A stretch of DNA of 64,000 nucleotides, from positions 13,836,804 to 13,900,803 of the forward strand of contig OX235277.1 in assembly GCA_944472155.2 (NCBI GenBank), read 5' to 3'. Below the pieces are notes generated by a model. The model was given only the letters and a program-made list of their open reading frames with translations. It made no database searches and was not told the DNA's origin. This DNA comes from Trichobilharzia szidati. Taxonomy: Eukaryota > Platyhelminthes > Trematoda > Strigeidida > Schistosomatidae. This document shows, piece by piece, positions 1-11,444 of the stretch (positions within the stretch are counted from its first letter, which is position 1; each line of letters starts with the position of its first letter). Position numbers and translations under genes: made by a program.

Positions 1-240
1 AAATTTACCAGTATCTCATTGGTCTAAAGATTTCTTTGTTAATTATAATTACGATTGTATATCTCATGAAAATGAATCGTTGAAAAGAAAATTTTCTTCG
101 CTGTTTGTGCCTTTTTCTTTTATCAACTGTTGATCATTTTTGATTTATTCAAAAACCAAGCACATTTAGCGCCTAGACAAACAGCCTTTTATATGACATC
201 ATCAGTCAAGCCACAATCTAGTTTGTCTTATACATGCAAG

Positions 241-351
241 CGTAGTTTTGTGGCTGTCTGCATTCATGGATTACTAGTTTAACTTAAAATGTGGTTTCAC
301 TGTTAGAAAATAGCAGTTGATTTGTCTAGGTTTCGGATATTGGAGTATAAG
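241..351 (+). promoter_or_regulatory. Promoter of copy A with conserved upstream block and TATA box
   Basis: A block at 241-278 (core tagttttgtggctgtctgc) is shared by all four copies at a similar distance from the ATG. A TATA box (tataag, 346-351) lies 45 nt before the ATG at 396, so the 5' UTR must be very short. Confidence 0.6.
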
Positions 352-395
352 AACCAGTGTATACCCTCGAATGTTCAGTGAACAACTACAGAGAA

Positions 396-3300
396 ATGAG
401 CATTCATTGTCTTTTGTTTTTTCTGAACATTGCATTTATTTCCAAAACGGCTATTGCGGGTGAGTTCCTTCTGCTTTCCATTTGTGATAACGTGTAATAT
501 TAAATCATTTGATCACGCATAAACATAAGTGGTTGAATTAGAAATTAAGAAACTCAAACTAAGCAGATGACCCGTCGTGATTCTTCCAGTTATTTACCAC
601 CAACTAAAGCACAAAGTATTCCACTTTTTAGGATGCGCATTTTTCTCAGTGATTTCTGCAACTCTTATTCGCCTTGTATATTCCAGGTTTTTGTAAGTTT
701 CATTGAAATTGTTTTTCATGCAAATTATTAAATTAGAATATGATGCTTAATGAGCTAGGAGAATTTGGTAAATCAAAGATAATTAGTGATCAAAAACATC
801 AAAATTCAGCAAAGAATCTGTTTTCCCCGGAAAATTCATTTCTATTGATGTACAATTGTAAATAAATACAGGTTATTTCGTATTTGCACATTCAGTTTAT
901 CGCACAAAAATGGAATCGGTTATGGTTACTTTAACTGAACAAGTGAGAATTTGCCTTTATTAATGCCTAAATGGGAATTATTTTTCAATCATAACGTCTT
1001 GTAAATCATCATCACGTCTTGTAAAAGTAATAAGGATATTTCTTTTTTACTTGAAAATGTCTTAATAAAATGCTGCATCTCCTTTTAATATAATTAAAGA
1101 AAATATGCATAATTTGACAATAACTATTATTTACATGAGGAATTTGCTGAAATTCGTGAGATCAAGTTGTTCACCTGAAAATGAAACAAGTGAAAATAAT
1201 CTTCAGATCCTTTAGGTAGGTATGAACGCTTCCTACTTGTGTGACAAAAGTGAAGACCTAGAAGAAACTAAGTGTTTATTTCTGATAATATCTATCGTGT
1301 TTATAATACCAATGGAAACTTCCATTTGTATTAAGATGCAGTTCGTTTTCTTAGATGTTTGATGACTAACGAAGATCTATTGATGAAGATTCCATATACT
1401 CCCAAAAACTGTTTCTTAAGACAAAAGGCAGTCGACTGAATATCAATAAATTAATTTAATATCTACATTTGACGGAATATTATGAGATGACGTATGTCGT
1501 GACTGAGTGAAAACCCTAGAAAAATCATCCAATTTATAACCATATTCGATTTTCAGTCGTATTTTTCGCAGTACTTGGTTTCTGAGCAATCTAAGTTTAC
1601 AGGTGTTGACTTTATGTGTGTAAAGTGTTGCACATATTTGAATTCCACTTGAACTGTTATCTGAAGTAGACATTGTGTGAACACATTTACGAGATTAATC
1701 TTAATATCACTTACCTTCTTTTATGGAAGATGCAGTAAAACAGTACTTTGGATGAGCATAATTTTAACTGCAGGTAAGAAATTCTATAGCTTCCCGTTTT
1801 TCATTCTCTTTCTATATAGATCAATGTAAGTTTCATTCAGGTTGCTCAGATTTGATGTTGAAAGAGAACGGTCGTTTCTACATATTTTGCTGACTGCTTT
1901 ATCACATTTTACCGTCACTCACTTCTAGATTATTCTTGGTAGCAAAAAGAGTTTCAGGATGACTACCTCTGATGTGAATTTTCGACCTTCCCATATCACA
2001 GAATGTATGTCAGTTACCTGATCAAGCCAATGGACAACTCATAGAAATCATTCATATGTATTGAACTATAGCATGTTTCAATTCCATTATAATGGTGAAT
2101 ATTATTTCGAAACAAGCGTCTACAAAACAACTGTTTCTACTTGTGAATGGAATGCTTATTTCTACAAAAATAACTTGTGTTAAGTGGACGGTTTGAATTC
2201 AATGTCACAGCCAATCGTAGTATTTGTTTGATGAAAAGCAACTGAAATATACGTTTGACGAGTGTAAGCTGATTAAATCATGAGATATTTGCAAGACTTG
2301 AATATTCCAAATTCCTCTAATTATTTTAATAATCCGAACTATATCCCTATAATTATTTCTGATATCTTTATACCTACAAAAGTGATGACAGTGGCATTAC
2401 TTTTAAAACTTAACATCATTCAGCACCAAAGTATTAAATTCAGCAAGACACATTTGAGTTAATTTTTTTGTGTTTATGCAGCTAGTTCAAAGTTAATGTG
2501 ATCGTTAGGTAGGAAGGTCATGTAAACAGACTCTGAAATCCATCAATATGGAAGCTTTATGAGTATGGCATTGCAAGTCACATCTATTTGATGAATGCAC
2601 TTTAAAATTTGCCTTTCATGAATTACTATTCGTTCTTTGAATTTACTAGCACATATTAGTAAACATAACAGTCACTGTGTATCTAACCGGGAATATTTAC
2701 GATAATAGTGAAAAGTAAGTATTATTTACATTCATTCATGGAGAGGATTTTAAAAACCATTATCTTCAACATCAGAGTACGTGTTTAATAAATATTCATT
2801 TTATAGTCTGAAATGAGCAAGTAAGGTTAATGTCCTGGGACAAATAACTTCACTAGGATGCCAATAAAGTAAATAACACACGGGGACACCAGTATATGGC
2901 ATCGAATTCAGTAAACTTACAATCGTCGGATAGTAGGTTGAACTTGTTCAATCGTTATTACATCATCGATATGCTGGTAGAGAGGTATTCCAGAAGAAAA
3001 TTAATGTGTAGTAGTTAAATAGTCCTAATGATTTTAAAAATGTGATATAATTCAGGTGATACTGGTAAAAGTCCTATTGGTAAGGTGAGCTTGCACGTCA
3101 GGGAGTGTTCAGGAATCGTATTGCATGAAATTTTTTCTTCCAGTAATAATTGGTTGTCAGGGAATTACTTACACACACATTCTTGGAATAACTCTGCCTA
3201 ACCAGTTGGTTGTTAAGAATCACGTTTAACAGGAATCGCCAAACTTTCAAAACCATTTCTTCATATCCGTCCAAGAAGAGGAAACTAAAATATCCTGTCA

Positions 3301-6300
3301 TGGTCTTATTGTGTTGACTGATGTGATAATATCATTCATTTTGTTCAACTTACGTAGGATTTATCAGCAAGTAATGCTTATTTTGTAACAAAACAAAAAT
3401 GTTTGCAGATAAAGACCTAAGTAAGTTTAAAGTCGCACTTGTTCTTGAAAACGATTTAACCAAGTAGGAAATATGTGTAGGTATGCCTGTGTAGAAATCA
3501 AACGTTTCTAGTATGCAAGTACATTTGAAGATGCCTACCTTCCATGTCTGTGACTTTATAGGTTCCTTGTTAACAATACGCAGATTTAGTCGATTAAGCT
3601 AGATGCTTTTTATCGACCTACAAATTAAAGAATGACGGACGTCTACCTTGCATTTCTAATCCTCACTTTAACATCCTCATCCATACCAGTTGTAGCTGAT
3701 TTTACAGTGCAGGGATAAGTGAAAACACAACTTCTTTCAGCTTCCTTTCGTTGATAACAACTTATGCTCATTGTTGTTGGTTAGCCATCTTCGTTACCTC
3801 TGTCTATCCATAAATCACTTTAAAACTCCTGCTTCTACCACTAATCTGCTGGTTTCATCATGTAAATGTTTGAGTTTGTTCAAGATCAAATATGTCATCC
3901 TTGAAACATTCATCGTCCAGTGTCTTTTCGTCAGTCTAGTGAATGCCTGTCTTCTCATTCCTTATGTGCTACCTCACAATCCGTTCTAACACAGTTAAGA
4001 ATATAATCGGTGATAGTTATTAGCCTTGCCTTACTCTTGTCTTCACTTAGAACGCTTCACTGAGCTTAACGTTGTGAACTTTTGAGTATGTAACATCATT
4101 ATATGGCTGCTGAGTGAATTTTGTAAGTGTTTTCAGAATTATAACTCAGGGGGTTGAGCTTGTTGCTGATGAAATCCTTCATCCAGAGATATTTTAATCA
4201 CTTCAGGATGACACGGTCTAATATTTGTTTGAAGTGGAGAGAAGTTACGTTTTGTGGTAGTTCTTATATAGTTTCAAGTTGTCCTTCTTTGATACTTTGA
4301 GTAGGTAGTCATTCTTCTGATCAGCAGGTGCCTTCTTTTCATCTCCGTCACGACGTCTGAAGCGGTGGCGTGTGGTGTTCGCTGTTATCCCAAGGTGAAC
4401 TTAAGTGCTTTGTCCACTTGGGAGCGGTTAAATCGAGATGAAGACATCTGATGTTTACTTTGTTCATCTGGCAGAACTCATGTCTTTTGACACTAATCAT
4501 CAAATTAGTACAGACTCGGAATATTTCAAGGAAGTCTCCGAAGTCATTCATTTCACCAGTGAAGTGCTTCTTAATCCATGATTAATTGTGTTACTGCATT
4601 TCTGTCCCTTATCCGCCTTTCATTCATATCACCCATTACTCTTTTTTCTTCTTCTGACCTGTGTTGTTCGTTGACGTGTCTCTTTGTTCAATTGTGACAT
4701 TCCTCCCTTCTGGTTGAATCTTTTTATCAAGGTACTGTAGAATTTGATCCTCGTTGCATGGGAACATTCGATTATTTTTGTGACATCACGATAGCCACTC
4801 CCTCGACATGCTAGTTTTTATCCTCTGAGTAACCATGGTGGATTACCGACTCTCTGGTTAGCAATTCCTAGACTTTAATTCCATTCAATCTGCTGTCATT
4901 GATTTATAACACTCCTGTATCACATCTTGTCATTTGTTTATCAATGTGAGCACTTTTGTCAGCGCCAAATATAGTGTGGACATCCGGCGTGTACTGAAAG
5001 GAGGCACACTAACTGACAAGCTCTCAGAAGGCTTTCGTTTATCCCTCGGATTGCATTGTAGAATTTATTTCTGCCCATTGTTTACTATAATTTATGTAAT
5101 TATGGGAATTGATCAAGGTTAGCTTTTCTGGTCTCTCTATTTGTTTTTCATAAGACCTGCTAGTAGATTGGACAAGGCCGTTTGAACCTTTAATGTACCT
5201 CTAACTGTATTGCGAAAAATATTATGTTTGATAATCTCAATATAAATCGTACCTCTTGACAATATCTCATACTTTAAATTTATTCACATGAATCAGTGAG
5301 CAGTGGTTACTGTAGAGGTAATGACCGAAATTTACAGTGGACTCATCGCGTAAGTATAAACTGTGTTTATTCTTATGCGCAATTCCATGAAGCAACTTGC
5401 ATAATATGAAACTTTACAAAGTAATCGACGTAGCATGAACAAGGTTCTATTATATTTATACACATATACCTGGTTTTATGTCTTTCATCTTGATGCCTTG
5501 ACGTGGTTTTCAATTCAAACTTGGAATTAAAAATGGTATAATACAACAAATGTCAATATTTTTTGAGCCAACACTTTCAGGAAAATGCATTCTCATTAAA
5601 ATTAAACACAAAGTAGCGTTTTCAAGCAGTTATAAATTATAACTTACATGAGACCGCGTTTAATCGCTTAGCCAGGAAATTATTATTCCTTCTTCACATT
5701 ATGTTGGAGACGACTGTACTTTTTACACCTGAAGCGATACTTTTTTTTATCGTGAATTGAGGTTGAATGGTCTTTATTTTAAATAATGTCTTTATGTATA
5801 ACATTTCCATAGTTTAGAGTTGAGTTAAGATCAGACGATACTAGGTGTCATATATTAACACTCATCAGTCACGTACTCCAATGTTTGAAACAGATGTCAA
5901 TTTGAGGAAGTTAACACACTTTAAAACAAATTTATTCACTTACCTAACTGGAATAGAATTTCGGTAGAAGTTAATATGTTGATGATACTTTTGAATTGAA
6001 TTGCAGAGTATACTGAAGTGCGTGAGGTGGAGGGTGAGATTATTGTTTGGTTTTTGAGGTTGTTTATTCAATGCAGTCATTTGAAATTCTCATTAGAACG
6101 CTGATATTTGTTTAAATGTGAAAAGTGTGTGTATACACAGCTGACACTCATTTTCACATGAGTATAAGTTGATAAATTACTGATGAATGTGTTACATGAA
6201 ACCATGACAACTGACACCTGCGATTATGTTTATCCCATCACTGCATAGTGAGATTTGTTTTGTCCTATTACAACACATCAATATCGAATGCACAGTCTAT

Positions 6301-8588
6301 TTGTCGCAATAAAAATCTGTTATCATGGTTAACATATATTTTGATATATAAAGCTGATAAGTAGATTTATGCTACTGAGAGAGAAGAAACTTAAATGTAT
6401 ATATAGATATGTAGTTTGGTGGTCAGCCTTAAATGATGCGATGTGGATACTGAAAATTTATCATGAAGAAACCGGCAAATCCTCAGTCAGGATCAAAATT
6501 CAAATCTGTTGACAGATTCTGATTAAACGTTCACATCAAGTTTAGTACCCTGAAAACACTTATAAATTTGCTTTAGTCCGCTTTTCACTCCTTATTAAGA
6601 AATTTCATCGTAGGTTATCTTTTCATGGTTATTTTAATATAAACTAATTTTTGCATGATAACGTTACATATCTGACGGGTCAGGTTGAAAAAACGTTATT
6701 GAGAAATGCTATAGAAGAGCAGTATTTTAATTGTTGAGTATAGTTTTTCTCACACTAAAACGGAAATGTCTCTTGTATTTCATAGCACAATACATAACAC
6801 AAAGCTAAGTAGGCGTAGTGTATAAAGCGAAGCATTTTTTAACTAGTAATTTTTTAACAGTTTTCTGTGTGTGCGAAAGACTCTCCAAAATACTCTTGTT
6901 GACCAACTGTACAGATCGGCGAGGCGGTAAGTGAATTTTACATTGAATTAAAAATAGCGATGTTCAGAACAGTTAGTTTACTTAGTGCAAACAGCTTATT
7001 TGTGTAATAGAAATAAATCAAGCTGAGGGGTATTGTGAACAGTAAATACGTACCACTGTCACTTTAAGGCCTGATATTTTTTCGAAGGATGAGTGTCTTT
7101 TATTTTCTTATTTAAATATACAAGACTTGTTTTCTGGGATGTGTCCTTTAAAGATTTGATTATTTATGGCCTTGCATTTTTAGATGCTTAGCTTAGAAAC
7201 TTATGAAAATGTCTTCTTATTTCAATACATTTTCTTCTCAGGAGTTGAACACTTGATCAGCTTCAGGATTATTTGAAACCAGAAGATTTCCTTGCAGTAA
7301 ATGTTTATTTCTGATTATAATCCAATGATTTTGTTGAGAGATTTCCGCATTTTCATTTTAGAAAAATTGGGTAAGTTTGAATCTGTTTAATGACCGGAAC
7401 CTAATAAAGTTAATGTAAACTTATGTGAAGAATGCCGCAAATGATTGTAAGATATCCATAAACTTGATTGATTACAGTCAATAATAATCAGAGAACACCA
7501 GCTTAAATAGTATGATTATGTTTGCAAAATTCTTTGTGAAGACATCCGTCTACTTTCATTTTCTGACAACACTGATGAATTTGCTGGCTGGAACAATGCA
7601 AATTTTGGATCAATTTGAGTTACATGAATGTTACTACAAAATGTACTCCATGTGAAAGTCTCATCTTGGAAGACTTATAGCAAATTTCGACCATTAAACG
7701 TTAACGGCTTCTGTATTTTTGCAAACGTTTTCTGTCACAAAAATCTGAGTAATACGTTCGGTGTTAAGTGCCAAGTTTGGTAATAAATTCTTTACACTTA
7801 AAATTTATGTTGGGCTGAACAAGCAACTTTATCGTTAGTCTTTCAATCAGGTAATGTAAGATTTAACCGGAATACTGAAAGGCAAAATAAAGAAGTGAAG
7901 TAGATTGAGGTATGGTGTCCGGTTCCAGTTCATGCTTCAAGTTTGACAGCATAATTTCAGATGGCATCCTCCAATCAAATGGTGGTATTTCTGTATGCCT
8001 CACGAATGGATCAGAAGTAGACAGTAGGATAAAATGAAGTGGAAATGAACTGTCACGTCAATTACAACGAGACATGCTCAGTGACAGGAAGATTTAATTA
8101 TTAAACGCAGTGGTTCCTCTTTTATTAAATTAGCGATATCAATTGCCATTTATGAAGAGACTGTTGCAGCGTGCAACATTAAGACAGCTGAGATCAAGAC
8201 CACATTTCTGTAGTGATCTTTGATTTTGCACACAGTTTACAGGGCTGTAAATACTCCAAAATTGCCTACTTGACATTAAAATAAGTGATAAAGAGTCCTT
8301 CTAGCACATTCCTTGCTCAATGTTTTCTAGTGCATATTATATGAAAGGATAAAAGTACGTTCTGAAGAAAGATGAATAAATCTGAGACGGGAAATAGGCA
8401 TTATATAAAATCATGTAATATATAACCTCCTTCATATTCATTGCTTTGATACATATACATATGTATATATCTCACTTGTAATACTGAACATTTTGTTAAT
8501 TTCAGGTCCATTGTTTTTATGTGTACTACTGATTCTCATACTCAGCTTATGCGTTTATTTGTTAGGTTTTTTTCTACTCATTCCTTAA
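396..8588 (+). CDS. Micro-exon gene copy A: signal peptide, micro-exon ectodomain, C-terminal membrane helix
   Basis: Exons read from splice signals and comparison with copy C: 396-459 (64 nt), 687-692 (6), 2709-2714 (6), 3056-3079 (24), 3409-3420 (12), 5338-5349 (12), 6007-6033 (27), 6915-6926 (12), 7362-7370 (9), 8506-8588 (83 with stop). Every junction is phase 1, every internal exon is a multiple of three, donors are gtaag/gtgag/gtaaa-like and acceptors are AG. The joined frame is open for 84 codons. Exon 1 gives a 21-residue signal peptide starting MSIHCLLFF. The ectodomain is about 35 residues and includes SDTGKSPI, DKDL and QYTEVREVE. The last exon is a Leu/Ile/Phe-rich helix ending LLIP, then TAA. 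This matches the schistosome MEG architecture; I cannot assign a numbered family. A possible extra exon at 1140-1189 is 50 nt and would break the frame. The exon at 2709 has a weak acceptor tract and is the least certain. Confidence 0.77.
3530..5130 (-). mobile_element. Decayed RTE (SR2-like) retrotransposon in an intron of copy A
   Basis: On the minus strand 4560-4340 reads like the RTE endonuclease end (MNDFGDFLEIFRVC, compare MNENGELFLDFCAF of the better element at 8722-11225). Positions 4078-3940 match its reverse transcriptase region and 3720-3640 its C-terminal region. The order fits one minus-strand element with deletions. Positions about 4600-5130 may be more endonuclease but are too degenerate to be sure. 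No intact frame remains. Confidence 0.55.
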
Positions 8589-8721
8589 TGCTTTTTTTAC
8601 ACCTACTGTTATCCACATCGCTTCCGAAATTCTCAGTGATTCATACTGCGTTCCATAAATGACATTTTGATGCATAAAAATTTGAATTCCCAATATTTGT
8701 GTTTTAGTTTCGATTAGACTT

Positions 8722-11225
8722 TATATTATTATTATTATTGTTCCCTTGGTTTCTTAGTGGAACATAGGGCTTCAACTGCACGCCTCCACTTCCTTCTGTC
8801 TTGTGCTGTATTTTTCACTTGCATCCATGTTAATCCATACTGATTCAACTCCTGTTCACGCGATCTCCTCCATGTCACCCTTGGACGTCTCACTCGCCGC
8901 TTCCCTTTCGGATTCCACTCGAGAGCCTGACGCGCGATGTCACCCAACGGCCTCCTCAGCGAGTGTCCAATCCATGTATACTTTTTCCTGCATATTTGTT
9001 GACCGATTGGTTCTTGTTTTGTTGGTTTCCACAGTTTCTTGTTGGTGATTCTTTCCGGCCATCTAATCTTCAGTATAGAACGAAGACAGTTTTTGATAAA
9101 GGTCTGCAACCTGTTGGAAATATTCTTGGTGACCCGCCAAGTTTCTGATCCGTATAGCAAAACTGACTTGACGTTTGTATTGAAAATCCGAAATTTGTTG
9201 TTGATGCCGAGTGACGAAGGTTTCCAGATTGGTTTCAGGTTGATGAATGTGTTTCTCGCCTTCCCAATTCTCGATTTGACATCCTCGTCCGTTCTTCCTG
9301 TAGTTGAGGCAATGCTCACTAGATAAGTGAATGAAGTAACCTCTTTCAAATCCCTCCTGTTGATGGTGAATGGCGCTGGATTTTGCTGCTGTTGTTGTTG
9401 TTGGTTGAGTATTTTCCTAACCTCCGTCTTGCCTTTGTTCACCTGGAGTCCTGTCTTCTCTGGCTACTTCCTCGGCTTTCGCTTGTAGGTCTTCGATTTT
9501 GTGTGCCATCAAACATAAATCATCTGCGAAATCCAGGTCTTCTAGGTTCTTCACGTCGATCCAGGATATCCCTGTCTTCTTGTTTCCCACTGTCTGACGC
9601 ATAATCCAGTCCACCACAATTAAGAATATCAGTGGTGATAATAAGCACCCTTGTCTGACTCCTGTGTTTACTTTAAACGCCTCACTGAGTTTTCCGTTGT
9701 GGATCACTTGGCATGTGCCGTTGTCGTACAGCTGTTGAATAAGGTTGATGAATATTTCGGGTACGCCATGGTACTCGATTAGTTTCCAGATTACTTCGCG
9801 GTCAACGCTGTCGAAGGCCTTCTCAAAGTCTATAAAGTTGAGGTGGAGGTTTGATTGCCATTCCATGCTTTGTTCGATGATGATGCGTACAGTTGCAATT
9901 TGGTCAGAACATGATGTGCCTTTCCTGAATTCAGCTTTTTCTGGTCGAAGTTCTGTATCCAGTGAGTCCTTTATTCTCTCCAGGATGATGCGACTCAGGA
10001 TTTTACTTGGCGTCGACAGGAGCAAGATTCCTCGCCAGTGCTTGCAGAGTCCTAGCTCGCCCTTCTTTGGTAGTTTCACGAGCTAACCTTTCCTGCAGTC
10101 AGTAGGCGCATTTCCCTCCTTCCAGACCTTTTGCAATAATGGAGTCAGCATATCTGCCGTCGTTTCTGGGTCCGCTTTCAGTGCTTCCGGGGGTATTCCA
10201 TCTGGTCCAGCTGCTTTCCCAGCTTTCAGAAGCTTGATTGCATTCAAGACTTCAGCTTTCGTTGGAGGATCGGTGTCAACTTGCAGTTGTGTACGTGCTG
10301 TTGTTGATATTTCTGGACGGGTTGCAGGTGGTGTTCGGTTCAAGAGTCCTTTGAAGTGGTCCGCATATTGTTCAATCTGTCTTTCGTCTTTGGTAATCCG
10401 GTTCCCTTGGCTGTCTTTTACAGGTTTCACTTGTGTTGATCTCTTCTCGGATAGAGACTTGGTTATCTGATATAGTGTCCTCAGGTCCCTTTCGCCTGCT
10501 GCCTTCTCAGCTTCAGTTGCCAGATTGTCGTAGAATTGTCCTTTGTCCCTCCTAGCACACTTCTTCACTTCTTTTCCCAGTGCAGTGTAAGTTGAGCTCA
10601 GCGTCTCCTTCTCTTGTCCATCTCTGCACTGAATTATTTTCTCTTTCACCATTCTCCTCTCCTCTGTTAGCTTCCAAGTGTCCGTTGAGAGCCATTCCTT
10701 GTCTTGTTTCTTCTTTCTTCCTAAAACCGTTGAACACGTTTCGTTGAAAATTACCTTCAGAGAGTTCCAATGGTCTTCCATGGATGATTCCTCGGTGGTG
10801 CCACGTAGTGTTTCCTGCTTTGCTCTGACAGTTGCAGTGAAAATGTCCTGTGTGATTGTGTCCTTCAGTTTTTGTGTGTTGACCTTGCATTGTGGCCTAC
10901 CCCTAGCTATCCTCGAGGCTTTTAGCTTCACCTTGAAAGGCCCTTGTACTAGATAGTGGTCTGAACCCACATCTGCTTCTCTCCCCGATCTTGTGTCCAG
11001 TAGGCTCCGTCTCCACTTCCTTCAGATTGAAATGAAGTCTATCTGGCTTTTGGTGTGTCCATCTGGTGAAATCCATGTTACCTTGTGTATATCCCTGTGT
11101 TTGAACACACTGCCACCAAACACCAAATAATTGAAGGCGCAGAAGTCTAAGAAGAGCTCACCATTTTCGTTCATTTCACCGAGGGCCTCGCGACCCATGT
11201 TGGGTTCTCTTCCTGTATTGTATTC
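8722..11225 (-). mobile_element. 5'-truncated RTE (SR2-like) non-LTR retrotransposon
   Basis: The element ends in a short trinucleotide (attattatt on the plus strand, 8722-8738), typical of RTE 3' ends, and is truncated in the endonuclease domain near 11225. It sits exactly between the convergent 3' flanks of micro-exon genes A and B. The body is more GC-rich than its surroundings. Confidence 0.85.
8735..11205 (-). pseudogene. RTE pol: endonuclease C-terminus, reverse transcriptase and C-terminal domain, disrupted
   Basis: On the minus strand, 11205-10985 gives the end of the endonuclease (GEMNENGELFLDFC, HKVTWISPDG, QIDF); 10970-10083 starts with GSDHYLVQ and is the linker to the RT. A single in-frame TAG at 10085-10083 separates it from the RT part (10079-9417) with FIDFEKAFDSVDR, GVRQGCLLSPLIF and the catalytic FADD box in LDFADDLCLM. 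A frame change near 9440 leads to the C-terminal part (9442-8735) with LLYGSETW, TWIGHSLRR and RRPRVTWRR. A TGA also lies near 11027. The catalytic residues remain but the frame breaks make it inactive. Confidence 0.85.
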
Positions 11226-11444
11226 CTACACACACAAATATCAAGTTTTTAACATTCGCTATCATTTCGGGTACTGCATTTATACCAACTAACCAGTTTT
11301 CAACAATATTATGAATTCCAAATGAAAATAAAACACAAAAGCACAAATTTGTATTTTTATAGATTGAAATGTAAATTACACAACGTACTATAAATCATTC
11401 AGAATTTTTGCAACTTTAAAGATAATAGTGAGTCAGCATTCACG

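Larger units (their letters stand above)
110..8710 (+). repeat. A block of the inverted A/C segmental duplication
   Basis: Exons, introns, promoter and 3' flank match 34555-42590 read in reverse. Similarity fades near 110, and the right side is cut by the RTE insertion at about 8720. Confidence 0.7.

Noticed and set aside
896..942. A good acceptor followed by an open 47-nt block in A (and C) as a normal exon
   Set aside because: It ends in phase 0 with no symmetric donor, and C has only gttaga as donor. Kept only as a possible relic of the LVRDAETF block.
7242..7296. Block after ttcttctcag in A and C, ending at gtaaat
   Set aside because: The phase-1 frame meets a stop (TGA in A, TAA in C) and B lacks the donor.
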